A DNA stretch of 64,000 bases, from assembly GCF_000718005.1 (NCBI RefSeq), contig NZ_JODV01000001.1. One strand, given 5' to 3'. The DNA comes from Actinoalloteichus_B caeruleus (GTDB taxonomy: Bacteria > Actinomycetota > Actinomycetes > Mycobacteriales > Pseudonocardiaceae). The notes under the pieces are model-generated. The model was not told the DNA's origin. It made no database searches and saw only the letters and a list, made by a program, of their open reading frames with translations. Both the position numbers and the translations under genes were made by a program. Shown piece by piece: positions 17,470 through 26,594 of the stretch. The first letter of the stretch is position 1. Each line of letters opens with the position of its first letter.

Positions 17470-18150
17470 TCAGGCCGGGGGCAACCGCTTCCGCAGGGCC
17501 GAGGCGGCCTCCCGGGGATCGGCCGCCTCGGTGATGGCCCGGACGACGACGATCCGTTCCGCTCCGGCGTCGAGGACCTCGGACAACCGCTCCGGGCCGA
17601 TCCCGCCGATGGCGAACCAGGGCCGCCCGCCGGTCCCCCAACGCCGCGCCGTGTGGCGCACCAGGTCGAGCCCGGCGGCCGGTCGGCCCGGTTTCGTCGG
17701 GGTGGTCCAGCAGGGACCCACGCAGAAGTAGTCGACCCCGGGCTCCACCGCGGCCGCGTCCGCCTGGCCCCGGTCGTGGGTCGACCGGCCGATCACGACG
17801 TCCTCCCCGACCACCCGACGCGCCCACGACACCGGCAGGTCGTCCTGCCCGAGGTGCAGCACGTCGGCCCCGGCCGCCAACGCGATGTCCGCCCGGTCGT
17901 TGACCGCGAGCAGCGCGCCGTGCCCGGCGCACAGCTCCCCGATCGTCCGCAGCGCCGCCAGTTCCTCCCGAGCCTCCAGCGGCCCGGACCGGCCACCCTT
18001 GTCCCGCAGCTGCACGACGTCCACCCCGCCGGCCAACGCGGCCGCCACCACCTCGGCGAGGTCGCCCCTGTCCCGGCGGGCGTCGACGCACAGATAGAGC
18101 CGGGCGGCCGCGAGCCGAGCCCGTACCCGCTCTCCCGTCAGTCCTGGCAT
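17470..18150 (-). CDS. thiE: thiamine-phosphate synthase
   Basis: Joins HMP diphosphate with the thiazole phosphate to make thiamine phosphate. The 226-residue TIM-barrel protein shows the substrate and diphosphate-binding motifs VVQLRDK, NDRADIALAAGAD, LHLGQDDLP, GRSTHD, GPCWTTPTKPGRP and AIGGIG. I chose the ATG at 18150; no Shine-Dalgarno is visible, so it may be translated from a leaderless message. It is divergent from thiO-thiS-thiG, and the TPP riboswitch in the shared region is oriented only toward thiO. It converges with the pseudoprotease gene, 14 bases apart, where a GCCCCC/GGGGGC hairpin could end both transcripts. Confidence 0.94.
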   Translation of the reverse strand: MPGLTGERVRARLAAARLYLCVDARRDRGDLAEVVAAALAGGVDVVQLRDKGGRSGPLEAREELAALRTIGELCAGHGALLAVNDRADIALAAGADVLHLGQDDLPVSWARRVVGEDVVIGRSTHDRGQADAAAVEPGVDYFCVGPCWTTPTKPGRPAAGLDLVRHTARRWGTGGRPWFAIGGIGPERLSEVLDAGAERIVVVRAITEAADPREAASALRKRLPPA

Positions 18151-18269
18151 ACCCGTGAGCCTAGGAGACGCGTCGCGCGGGTGACGACGTCCGTGGGACC
18201 CCACCCGGCCGACCTCCCCGGGCGGGCGGGTGGTTCCCGGCCCCGCCGCCGGGTTACGGTGAGGGCAGT

Positions 18270-18357
18270 CCGCACGGGAGTCTGGGGCACCAGGCTGAGA
18301 GGGGGCCTGCCGGCCCCGACCGTGGAACCTGATCCGGATCATGCCGGCGCAGGGAGC
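18270..18357 (+). ncRNA. TPP riboswitch (THI element) upstream of thiO
   Basis: The conserved THI core is plain: CACGGGAG near 18273, the pyrimidine-sensing CTGAGAGGGG at 18294-18303, and the diphosphate-sensing arm GTGGAACCTGATCCGGATCA followed by TGCCGGCGCAGGGAG ending at 18356. The AGGGAG that closes the element is also the ribosome-binding site of thiO, so thiamine diphosphate binding should hide it and repress translation. A TACGGT -10-like box lies at 18255-18260. Confidence 0.93.
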
Positions 18358-18360
18358 GTG

Positions 18361-19638
18361 GTGAGTGGTGTGTCATCGGTGAATCGAACGAACCAGCTGG
18401 TCGTCGTCGGCGCCGGGGTGATCGGCAGCGCGGTCGCCTGGCACGCGGCCACCGCCGGCTGGTCGGTGGTCGTGGTGGGTCCGGAACCGGCCGGCACCAG
18501 TTCCTCCTGGGTGGCCGGTGGGATGCTGGCCCCCGTCTCCGAGGCCTGGCCGGGGGAGGAGATCTCCCTGCGACTCGGCTCCGCGTCGCTGGAGTCCTGG
18601 CCCGCGTTCGCCTCGGCCGTCTCGGTGGCGGCGGGAGGCGCGGCGGACCGCGCGCCGGGCGGCCCGCTGCTCTCCGCCGAGGGCGGCCTCCTGGTCGGAG
18701 TGGACGGTGCGGACCGGGCCGACCTGGAACGGCTGGCCCGCTACCTCGCCGCGCGCGGCCGGGAGGTGACCGCGCTGTCCGGGCGGGAGGCACGCTCGCT
18801 GGAGCCGGCGCTGGGGCCGGCGGTCCGCCACGGGCTCCACGTGCCCGGCGACCTCGCCGTGGACAACCGGCGTCTTCTGTGGACGTTGCGCGCCGCCGCA
18901 CGGGCCGCCGGTGCCGTGTTCGACACCGATTGGCTCGCGGAGGAGGCACGCGGTGGCCGGGTGCTGCTGCGCCGCGCCACGCGCGTGGGTCCCGGCGGGC
19001 CGCCCCGGCTCGACGTGGGCGGTGGCGAGGACGGGGAGTGTGGGACCCGGGAGTGCGACGTGGTCGTGCTGGCCGCCGGCGCGTGGTCGAGCCAGCTGCA
19101 CCCCGGGCTGGAGCGGTTGATCCGCCCGGTGAAGGGCGAGGTGATCCGACTCGCCGCGACCCCGGGCAGCCTGCCACCGCCCCGGCGCGTGATCCGAGGT
19201 TCGGTGCACGGACGCACCGCCTACCTGGTGCCCCGGGACGGCGGACGCCTCGTGGTGGGCGCCTCCCAACGGGAGAACGGCTTCGACACCTCGGTGACGG
19301 CGCGGGCGGTGCGCGAGCTGCTGACCGACGCGGGCGCGCTCGTCCCCGCCCTCGACGAGTACGAGGTCACCGAGACCATCGCGGGCCTGCGACCCGGCAG
19401 CCCGGACAACGTCCCGCTGGTGGGCGCGCTCGAACCCGGGCTGCTGGTCGCCAGTGGCCACCACCGCAACGGCCTCCTGCTGACGCCGGTGACGGTCGAG
19501 CTGGTCGGCCGGCTGCTCGGGCTGGCCAGGGCCGCGTTCACCTCGGCGTCGACCGACGCCGAGGACCTGCTGTCGGCCACCGACCCGGCGCGTTTCGCGA
19601 CGCCGGGCGGGGCCGACCACGTGGAGGAGGTGCGGTGA
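18361..19638 (+). CDS. thiO: glycine oxidase
   Basis: An FAD-dependent amine oxidase that converts glycine to dehydroglycine for thiazole formation. The N-terminal Rossmann motif VVVGAGVIGSAVAWHAA is at about residues 14-30, followed by SSWVAGGMLAP, the VKGEVIRL block, YLVPRDGGRLVVGAS and the C-terminal HHRNGLLLTPVT of the DAO family. The length of 425 residues is slightly above the usual 370-400. The GTG at 18361 sits 5 bases after the riboswitch-embedded AGGGAG; an adjacent GTG at 18358 is possible. The stop overlaps the start of thiS (TGATG), so the genes are translationally coupled. Confidence 0.93.
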   Translation: MSGVSSVNRTNQLVVVGAGVIGSAVAWHAATAGWSVVVVGPEPAGTSSSWVAGGMLAPVSEAWPGEEISLRLGSASLESWPAFASAVSVAAGGAADRAPGGPLLSAEGGLLVGVDGADRADLERLARYLAARGREVTALSGREARSLEPALGPAVRHGLHVPGDLAVDNRRLLWTLRAAARAAGAVFDTDWLAEEARGGRVLLRRATRVGPGGPPRLDVGGGEDGECGTRECDVVVLAAGAWSSQLHPGLERLIRPVKGEVIRLAATPGSLPPPRRVIRGSVHGRTAYLVPRDGGRLVVGASQRENGFDTSVTARAVRELLTDAGALVPALDEYEVTETIAGLRPGSPDNVPLVGALEPGLLVASGHHRNGLLLTPVTVELVGRLLGLARAAFTSASTDAEDLLSATDPARFATPGGADHVEEVR

Positions 19639-19838
19639 TGCGGGTGCTGATCAACGGCCGCGCGCACGAGCTCGCCGAGCCGTGCACGGTCGCGGGGGCG
19701 GTGGCCGCCGCCGGCGTACCGGAGCGGGGGACCGCGGTCGCGCTCGACGGCCAGCTGGTCCCCCGCGCCGAGTGGACGCGGACCGAGCTGACGCCCGACG
19801 CGCGGCTCGAGGTGCTGACAGCGGTACAGGGAGGGTGA
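19638..19838 (+). CDS. thiS: sulfur carrier protein ThiS
   Basis: A 66-residue ubiquitin-like sulfur carrier for thiazole synthesis, starting MRVLINGRAHEL and ending in the required VQGG. The C-terminal Gly-Gly becomes the thiocarboxylate. Its ATG shares one base with the thiO stop, and thiG starts 5 bases after its own stop. No ThiF-type adenylating enzyme is in this window; it must act from elsewhere, or MoeB/MoeZ may serve. Confidence 0.95.
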   Translation: MRVLINGRAHELAEPCTVAGAVAAAGVPERGTAVALDGQLVPRAEWTRTELTPDARLEVLTAVQGG

Positions 19839-19843
19839 GGTCG

Positions 19844-20611
19844 ATGGACGACGTGCTGGAGATCGCCGGTCGCCGCTTCTCGTCCCGGCTGGTGCTGGGG
19901 ACGGGCGGGGCCGCGAACCTGTCGGTGTTGGAACGCGCGCTGGTGGCCTCGGGAACCGAGCTGACCACCGTGTCGCTCCGCAGGGCCGACACCTCGGGAG
20001 GCCCCGGAGTCCTCGACCTGCTCCGCCGGTGCGGGGTCGGGACGCTGCCCAACACGGCCGGGTGCCGCAGCGCGGCGGAGGCGGTGCTGACGGCCCAGCT
20101 CGCCAGGGAGGCGCTCGACACGAACTGGGTCAAACTGGAGGTCGTCGCCGACGAGGACACGCTGCTCCCGGACCCGTTCGAAACGCTGGACGCGGCCGAA
20201 CGACTGGTGGCCGACGGCTTCACCGTCCTCGCCTACACCAACGACGACCCGGTACTCGCGCGCCGGCTGGAGGACGCGGGCTGCGCGGCGGTGATGCCGC
20301 TCGGCTCACCCATCGGTTCGGGTCTGGGCATCCGCAACCCGCACAACATCGAACTCATCGTGAACCGCGCGTCGGTGCCCGTCGTGTTGGACGCCGGCAT
20401 CGGAACCGCCTCCGACGCCGCCCTGGCCATGGAACTGGGCTGCGCCGCGGTGCTGCTCGCCACCTCGGTCACCCGAGCCGACGAACCGGAGCGGATGGCA
20501 CGGGCGATGCGGGACGCCGTCCGGGCCGGTCGGGAGGCACGCCTGGCCGGTCGCATCCCCCGGCGGTTCTGGGCGCGGGCCTCCAGCCCAGCCGTCGAGG
20601 GCGGGTGGTGA
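19844..20611 (+). CDS. thiG: thiazole synthase
   Basis: Forms the thiazole phosphate from deoxyxylulose phosphate, dehydroglycine and ThiS thiocarboxylate. The 255-residue barrel shows NWVKLEV, with the lysine that makes the Schiff base with the sugar, and TLPNTAGC, LAYTNDDP, MPLGSPIGSGLGI and VLDAGIGTASDAA. It is the last gene of the thiO-thiS-thiG operon under the TPP riboswitch. The C terminus adds a short Arg/Ala-rich tail. Confidence 0.96.
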   Translation: MDDVLEIAGRRFSSRLVLGTGGAANLSVLERALVASGTELTTVSLRRADTSGGPGVLDLLRRCGVGTLPNTAGCRSAAEAVLTAQLAREALDTNWVKLEVVADEDTLLPDPFETLDAAERLVADGFTVLAYTNDDPVLARRLEDAGCAAVMPLGSPIGSGLGIRNPHNIELIVNRASVPVVLDAGIGTASDAALAMELGCAAVLLATSVTRADEPERMARAMRDAVRAGREARLAGRIPRRFWARASSPAVEGGW

Positions 20612-20645
20612 GACCGCTCCGCCGGCGCGGGCGCCGCGCCCGCCC

Positions 20646-22628
20646 TCACCAGGACCGGTACCGGAACGCGTGCTCGAAGGCGGCGTCCGGTGTCGCCTCC
20701 TGCTCGGCGTCCTCGGAGAGCTCCCTCCCCAGCTCGACCAGCTCGTCCACCGCCAACCGGGACAGGTAGGCGCCCTCGACGACCGGCCCGGCCAGCAGCT
20801 CGATCCCGGCGAGGTCCGGTCGTTCCTCGCGGGGAGCGCGGCGGCCCACCTCGCTCAGTTCCTCGTCGGCCAGCCGCAGCACGGGCGTGAGACGCTCCCG
20901 GACCTCCTGGGGGCGGAACGCGACGCCGCCGACGGCGGCCCGCAGGGCGTCCAGCGCCGCCCCCGCTCGGCGGGCGGCCTCCTCGGCGGACGGGCCGGCC
21001 TCCTCCAGCCGCGCTGGCAGCCCGAGCAGGTCCTGGGTGCGTCGCAGGGACCGCACGTAGGCACCGCGCAAGGCCCTGCGACCTTCCGAGGTGTCCCGTG
21101 CCCCGTAGGCGCCTCGCGTGAGTTCGCCGACCGCCAGCGCCGCCATCCGCGTGGTCCGGCCGACGTTCGGCAACGAACTGCTGGGCAGCACGAGGTAGCT
21201 GGCGTAGCCGAGGATCAGTGCCAGGGTGGCCCCGACGGCGGTGATCGCGCCGAAGCTGACCAGGACGGCCGCCACGGGCCGTTCGGTGGCCGGGACCTGG
21301 ACGAGCAGCACGACGGCCACCACACCGGACATGAGCAGCGGGAAGCTGGTCCGCAGCACCGACACGCCGGCGATCATGGCGAAGAGCGCCACCGGGATGA
21401 GCACCCACGGCCAGGGCAGCAGCGCGACCAGCCCGGCCGCGAGCGCGACACCGACGACCGAGGCCCCGGTCCGCTGCAGGCCCCCCTCCATCGTGTCGCG
21501 GGTGATCGGCTGGAGGACGAGGTAGAGCACCAGCAGCATCGGGGCCGCGGACGGCGTGTCCAGCCACAGGGTGATGAACATGCCTCCGGCGACCGCGAGC
21601 GCGCAGCGGAGCGAGTGCCGGAACAGGGAGGACCGGAAGGAGAGGTGCGCGGTCAGCACGCCGAGGGCGCGCAGCAGCACGCCCCGCCACGACGGCCTCG
21701 CCAACCGGTCCGGCTTCCGGTCGACCACGGCGCGGCGGACCCTGTCCAGGCCGGACCGCACCATCCCCACCGCGGGGGGCAGCTCCGCCCCGCGTTCCGC
21801 GAGCACCTTCGCCGCCGGGTCCAGCTTCGCCATCGCCGGTAGCCCGGTGCAGGCGGGGGCGGTGACGGCCGCCGCCAGCTCCCCAGCCACCAGCTCGGCG
21901 TCGCTGGCGATGGTGCGGAGCCTCCGCGCCTCGACCCCGGTCGACCTCGCCGCGCCGGCCAGCAGCATGGCCCGGCCGGCCCGGTACTCGGCGGCCCCCG
22001 CGAGCACCTCACCCAGCCAGGCCCGGGTGCCGTCGGCTCGCCACACCCGGGCGGCGTCGTGCAGCCCGCCGGGGGTCTGGTCGGTGAGGGCAGCCGCCAC
22101 GGCGGCTCGGGTGGGTCCGGACGGGTCGTCCTTGCCCGCGGCGATCCGGACCACGACGGCCAGCAGCACACCGCAGGCCCCGCCCGCCGCCAGGAACACC
22201 GGGTCCTGGCCCTCGCCCAGGCCGGTGGTCAGGGCGAGCAGGGTGGTGGTGGCCATGACCTGCCCGACCCGCAGGTAGCCGCTGCCCAGGGCGGGCAGCA
22301 TGCCCGCCCCCAGGACGACCAGCGAGGCCACGACGATGGCCGGTGGCCCCTCCAGGGACGGCCCCACCGCGACGACGGCGGTGAGGAGCGGCCCCAACCA
22401 CACCATCGCTCTCAGGTCGGCGCGCAGCGGCCCGACGCTCGCTCCGACGAGCGTGAGCACCGCCACGAGTCCACCGAGGACGGCCACCCGGTCCAGGCCG
22501 AGCGGCACCGCGACGCCGGTGGCGAGTCCGACCGCCACGGCCGTCATCACGAGCTGCCGAACCGGCAGCTCCACGCTCAGGCGAGTTGACGGTCGCGACC
22601 GTATGCCTGTCAGCACCCAACCAACCAC
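20646..22628 (-). CDS. FUSC family membrane transporter (aromatic-acid exporter-like)
   Basis: A 660-residue membrane protein with two blocks of about six hydrophobic helices, one at residues about 25-180 and one at 340-500, separated by a soluble helical region, with a soluble C-terminal domain. Duplicated six-helix blocks of this kind, with LLVLYLVLQPITRDTMEGGLQ... type sequence before the last helices, are typical of the fusaric-acid-resistance/YccS group that exports aromatic acids. The GTG at 22628 is the only sensible start. It converges with thiG (34 bases between stops) and is not part of the thiamine operon; its substrate is unknown. Confidence 0.82.
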   Translation of the reverse strand: MVGWVLTGIRSRPSTRLSVELPVRQLVMTAVAVGLATGVAVPLGLDRVAVLGGLVAVLTLVGASVGPLRADLRAMVWLGPLLTAVVAVGPSLEGPPAIVVASLVVLGAGMLPALGSGYLRVGQVMATTTLLALTTGLGEGQDPVFLAAGGACGVLLAVVVRIAAGKDDPSGPTRAAVAAALTDQTPGGLHDAARVWRADGTRAWLGEVLAGAAEYRAGRAMLLAGAARSTGVEARRLRTIASDAELVAGELAAAVTAPACTGLPAMAKLDPAAKVLAERGAELPPAVGMVRSGLDRVRRAVVDRKPDRLARPSWRGVLLRALGVLTAHLSFRSSLFRHSLRCALAVAGGMFITLWLDTPSAAPMLLVLYLVLQPITRDTMEGGLQRTGASVVGVALAAGLVALLPWPWVLIPVALFAMIAGVSVLRTSFPLLMSGVVAVVLLVQVPATERPVAAVLVSFGAITAVGATLALILGYASYLVLPSSSLPNVGRTTRMAALAVGELTRGAYGARDTSEGRRALRGAYVRSLRRTQDLLGLPARLEEAGPSAEEAARRAGAALDALRAAVGGVAFRPQEVRERLTPVLRLADEELSEVGRRAPREERPDLAGIELLAGPVVEGAYLSRLAVDELVELGRELSEDAEQEATPDAAFEHAFRYRSW

Positions 22629-23602
22629 GACGAGAATGTTCCCTGATCAACTACACGAAGTGACCGCACCACACGCTCAGCGGGCAAGGACCACCCGAGA
22701 GTAGGAAAAGGTCTGGCCGACCGTCCTGCCGCCACGGCAACCCCCCGATCTCGTGCCGGGCCCCACCGCGCCATCCCCTGCCGCTCCCCGGGAGCGGCCC
22801 TCGGGCGCACGGGGCACCTGCTCTGTTATTGCCCCCGGAACGCGGAGCGTTACGGCGACGTCCACGGGAGGCGCCGGTGTCCCGGTGCCGCGCGGAGGCC
22901 CAGCGGGGAAGGGGTGACCGACGGGGGCGGCGGCGGGGCCGAGCCACCCCGTCCAGGGCCCTTCGCGGCGGGGACGGGGATGAGGCGCTCGACCACACCG
23001 CGCTTTCGCCCCACTCAGCGACGGTCCCTCCCCGTGGGGAGGACACGCGACAGGATCATGACCGCGTTGCCGGGACTTCACGCCGCGATCGGGCTACCCG
23101 ATCGCCCGACCGGCGGACGGTACGGCGCGACCGGTGTGCGGTTGTGCGGCCCCGCGCACCCGCCGGCCGAACGCCCGGACCCCCGGAGCGGCTCTCGAGC
23201 CCTGGCCGGGGAGACCGGCCGAGGCGGGTGGGGCGGGGGTAGTGGTAGGCGGCGCCACCGCCCGACCGGGCGGGGCCCCTCCGTTCACCGCCCGGCCCCG
23301 CGGCGCGCCCTCGCGCCCCACCGGGCGGCGGGGTCGGCGCCACGGGGAGCGGCCGGGGTGACCGGTGACGTCGGGCCGAGCCACCGGCTGACCGAGGCGG
23401 GCCCCGCGCCGAACACCACCAGAACGATCACCGGGAGTGATCATCGATCAGCCTTTGGTTGATCACCTGGCTGGCGGTAGGGCCTCGGGCACCCGCCCCG
23501 CCACGACCGGGGGCCCCGGCGCCGGGGCGGCCCGGCCGCCCCCAGCGAGCGGTGCCTACCCGGTGGGAGTCCCGGCGGGTCTTCCGGTGACGGGGGACGG
23601 AC
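22629..23602. other. 974-base gene-free spacer
   Basis: Divergent/upstream region of the FUSC gene and downstream region of thiD. Translated frames are Arg/Pro/Gly-rich with no recognisable domain. The only structure I can point to is a cluster of TGATC/GATCA words at 23425-23465: one CGATCA, then TGATCATCGATCA, then TTGATCACC, in a lower-GC patch. This may be a regulatory site, but no gene start is adjacent. Confidence 0.45.
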
Positions 23603-24457
23603 TCACCACGGGACGTCGGAGACCCGCCAGAACGCCGAGACGGGCCCGACGCCGCCGCCGAGCGGATAGGCGGCGGCCACCGCCCGCATGATGTACCGCT
23701 TGCCGACCCGCACCGCGTCGACGAGGTCCCGCCCCTGGGCCAGGGCGGCGGTCACGGCCGCGGCGAGCGTGTCGCCGCCGCCGTGCGTGTGTTCCGTCGG
23801 ATGACGCGGGCCCGGCAGCTCGATGACCTCACCACCCGCGCCCACGAGGAGGTCGACGCAGTCCGAGTCGGCGGACAGGTGCCCCGCCTTGATCAGCACC
23901 CACCGCGGTCCGAGGGCCAGCACGGCCTCGGCCGCCTTGCGCAGGTCCGCGCGCCTGGTGACCTCGACACCGGTCAGCAGCCGCACCTCGTCGAGGTTCG
24001 GGGTGGTCAGCGTCGCCCGAGGCAGCAACACCTCCCTGACCGCGCCCAGCGCGCTGTCCGCCAGCAGGGAGTCGCCGTGCATCGAGGCGGCCACCGGATC
24101 CACCACGAGCGGGATCTCGGCCGCCCGGCCGATCCCGAGCTCGTCGCACGTCCCCGCCACCGCCTCGATGATCCCCGCGCTCGCCAACATCCCCGTCTTC
24201 ACCGCGTTCGCGCCGATGTCGGTGGTGACCACCCGGACCTGGTCCCGCACCGTCTCCGCCGGGATCTCGTGGAACCCGCTGACGCCGAGCGAGTTCTGGA
24301 CGGTCACGGCGGTGATCGCGGACATGCCGTGGACCCCGCAGGCGAGGAAGGTCTTGAGGTCGGCCTGGACACCAGCGCCGCCGCCGGAGTCCGAACCCGC
24401 GATGGTCAGGGCGGTCCGGGGCGTCACCCCTGGGCCGGGGGTCGACCGGGGGCTCAT
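23603..24457 (-). CDS. thiD: hydroxymethylpyrimidine (phosphate) kinase
   Basis: Phosphorylates HMP and HMP phosphate for thiamine synthesis. The 284-residue ribokinase-fold protein starts with ALTIAGSDSGGGAGVQADLK and has KTGMLAS, VDPVAASMHGDSLL, TPNLDEVRLLTG, KAGHL and the active-site loop THGGGDTLAAAV. In many ThiD proteins the loop reads GTGCTL; here it is GGGDTL, as in other ribokinase-fold enzymes. The ATG overlaps the thiC stop in an ATGA junction, so it is coupled to thiC and controlled by the same TPP riboswitch. Confidence 0.95.
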   Translation of the reverse strand: MSPRSTPGPGVTPRTALTIAGSDSGGGAGVQADLKTFLACGVHGMSAITAVTVQNSLGVSGFHEIPAETVRDQVRVVTTDIGANAVKTGMLASAGIIEAVAGTCDELGIGRAAEIPLVVDPVAASMHGDSLLADSALGAVREVLLPRATLTTPNLDEVRLLTGVEVTRRADLRKAAEAVLALGPRWVLIKAGHLSADSDCVDLLVGAGGEVIELPGPRHPTEHTHGGGDTLAAAVTAALAQGRDLVDAVRVGKRYIMRAVAAAYPLGGGVGPVSAFWRVSDVPW

Positions 24458-26118
24458 CGCTCCACCACCGGCAGGTAGACCGAGCCGCCACTGGCGGTGA
24501 ACTCGGCCGCCTTGGCCCTCATGCCCTCCTCGACCGCCCGCTCCGTGGTCAGGCCGCGTTCCTCCGCGAACCGCCGCACGTCCTGGCTGATGCGCATGGA
24601 GCAGAACTTCGGGCCGCACATGGAGCAGAAGTGGGCGGTCTTCGCCGGTTCCGCCGGCAGGGTCTGGTCGTGGAAGGCCCGGGCCGTGTCCGGGTCGAGG
24701 GCCAGGTGGAACTGGTCCACCCAGCGGAACTCGAAGCGTGCCCTGGACAGGGCGTCGTCCCGCTCCCGGGCCCGGGGGTGGCCCTTGGCGAGGTCGGCGG
24801 CGTGCGCCGCGATCCGGTAGGCGACCACACCGGTCTTGACGTCGTCCCGGTCCGGGAGCCCGAGGTGTTCCTTGGGGGTGACGTAGCACAACATCGCGGT
24901 ACCCGCCCGCGCGATCATCGCGGCTCCGATGGCCGAGGTGATGTGGTCGTAGGCCGGGGCGATGTCCGTGGCGAGCGGGCCGAGGGTGTAGAAGGGCGCC
25001 TCTCCGCAGAGCTCCTCCTCCAACCGCACGTTCTCCTCGATCAGGTGCATCGGGACGTGGCCCGGGCCCTCGACCATCACCTGGACGTCGTGTCGGCGCG
25101 CGACGTGAGTCAGTTCCCCGAGGGTGCGGAGTTCCGCGAACTGCGCCTCGTCGTTGGCGTCGGCGATCGAGCCGGGACGCAGGCCGTCCCCCAGGGAGAA
25201 GGTGATGTCGTACTCGCGGAAGATCTCGCAGAGTTCCTCGAAGTGCGTGTAGAGGAAGCTCTCCTCGTGGTGCGCGAGGCACCAGGCCGCCATGATCGAA
25301 CCGCCCCTGGAGACGATGCCGGTGACGCGGTGGGCGGCCAACGGGACGTACCGGAGCAGGACACCGGCGTGGACCGTCATGTAGTCCACGCCCTGCTCGG
25401 CCTGTTCGAGGACGGTGTCGCGGTAGACGGGCCAGGAGAGCCGGGCTGGGTCCCCGCCGACCTTCTCCAACGCCTGGTAGATGGGCACGGTGCCGACCGG
25501 GACCGGGGAGTTCCGCAGGATCCACTCCCTCGTCTCGTGGATTCGGCGACCGGTCGACAGGTCCATGATGGTGTCCGCGCCCCATCTGGTGGCCCACACC
25601 ATCTTCTCCACCTCCTCCTCGATGGAGGAGGTGACCGCCGAGTTGCCGATGTTCGCGTTGACCTTGACCAGGAACCGCCTGCCGATCACCATCGGCTCCG
25701 ACTCGGGATGGCGACGGTTGGCCGGGATGACGGCCCTGCCGGCCGCGACCTCGTCGCGCACCAGCTCCGGCGGGACTCCCTCCCGCACCGCCGCGAACTC
25801 CATCTCCGGGGTGACCACACCGGAGCGCGCGAGGGACAGCTGGGTGCCACCGCCGGTGGCCTCCCGGTCGGTGATCCACGTCGTCCTGAGCGGTTCGAGC
25901 CCGCGGCGGACGTCCACGGTCGCCTCGGAGTCCGTGTAGGGGCCCGAGGTGTCGTAGAGGTCGAGGTGTTCGCCGTTGGTGAGGGTGACCCGGCGTTGGG
26001 GGACGCGCAGCCCGGACGGCGTGCTGACGTGCACCTTGTGCGATCCGCTGATCGGACCGGTGGTGACCCTCGGGTTCCCGGACTCCCCGAGGTCGAACGG
26101 AACGGACTCGGCCGCCAT
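24454..26118 (-). CDS. thiC: phosphomethylpyrimidine synthase
   Basis: A radical SAM-type [4Fe-4S] enzyme that rearranges aminoimidazole ribotide to HMP phosphate. The 554-residue length is typical. Seen are KVNANIGNSAV, MDLSTGR, SRGGSIMAAWCLAH, SLGDGLRPGSIADA, EGPGHVPMHLI, FYTLGPLATDIAPAYDHI, and the C-terminal iron-sulfur motif CSMCGPKFC. The ATG at 26118 has GGAGGTG upstream, immediately following the riboswitch. Its partner thiD overlaps it by 4 bases. Confidence 0.97.
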   Translation of the reverse strand: MAAESVPFDLGESGNPRVTTGPISGSHKVHVSTPSGLRVPQRRVTLTNGEHLDLYDTSGPYTDSEATVDVRRGLEPLRTTWITDREATGGGTQLSLARSGVVTPEMEFAAVREGVPPELVRDEVAAGRAVIPANRRHPESEPMVIGRRFLVKVNANIGNSAVTSSIEEEVEKMVWATRWGADTIMDLSTGRRIHETREWILRNSPVPVGTVPIYQALEKVGGDPARLSWPVYRDTVLEQAEQGVDYMTVHAGVLLRYVPLAAHRVTGIVSRGGSIMAAWCLAHHEESFLYTHFEELCEIFREYDITFSLGDGLRPGSIADANDEAQFAELRTLGELTHVARRHDVQVMVEGPGHVPMHLIEENVRLEEELCGEAPFYTLGPLATDIAPAYDHITSAIGAAMIARAGTAMLCYVTPKEHLGLPDRDDVKTGVVAYRIAAHAADLAKGHPRARERDDALSRARFEFRWVDQFHLALDPDTARAFHDQTLPAEPAKTAHFCSMCGPKFCSMRISQDVRRFAEERGLTTERAVEEGMRAKAAEFTASGGSVYLPVVER

Positions 26119-26128
26119 CGCGGCACCT

Positions 26129-26228
26129 CCCTACGCCGGCATTACCCGGACAGGTTCATGCGGTCGGCGACACCCGTGCTCCGGCACGAGTCGCCCTCTC
26201 AGCCCGCTCTGGCGCGAGCTCCCGCGTG
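26129..26228 (-). ncRNA. TPP riboswitch upstream of thiC
   Basis: On the minus strand the THI element reads from the CGCGGGAGCTCGCG stem near 26227, through GCTGAGAGGGCGACTC (about 26203-26188), a variable P3a hairpin ending CACGGGTG, and then CATGAACCTGTCCGGGTAATGCCGGCGTAGGGAGG ending near 26129 (stated here as one motif made of the usual T-loop and P1 parts). The GGAGG is the thiC ribosome site, so repression is probably at translation initiation. Confidence 0.93.
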
Positions 26229-26248
26229 TGTTCGGTTGTCTTCGGCCG

Positions 26249-26278
26249 AGGCTAACGGCCAGGCGCGGCACCCGTAAA
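26249..26278 (-). promoter_or_regulatory. candidate promoter of thiC-thiD
   Basis: On the minus strand TTTACG (26278-26273) and TAGCCT (26254-26249) are separated by 18 bases. TAGCCT fits the TAnnnT -10 pattern of actinobacterial housekeeping promoters, and transcription would begin just before the riboswitch. The rest of the spacer to 26594 is very GC-rich and shows no gene. Confidence 0.45.
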
Positions 26279-26594
26279 GACCGCGATCGTGCGCGGCCGG
26301 GCCCGACCACGAGCCCAGCCGGTGCGCCGCACGGTCACGGCCGACCCGCCCTCGGGGCCGGCGGGCGGCACGGCGGCGCACCCGCCCCCGGCGCGACCGC
26401 CCGTCCGTCCGCCGTGGAGGAGCGGTGGCTGCCGGGACGCGCGGCGGCTGCCGGGCGCATCGGCGCGCGGAGGGACCCGGCCCCGGCCGGCGGGCCGAGG
26501 CGCTGCCCGGTGTCCCGCCGCCACCCGGCCCGCGCGGGGCACCCGCCAGCGGGACCGGGACCGGCCCCAGCCCGCTGGAACGGAACGGGACCGA

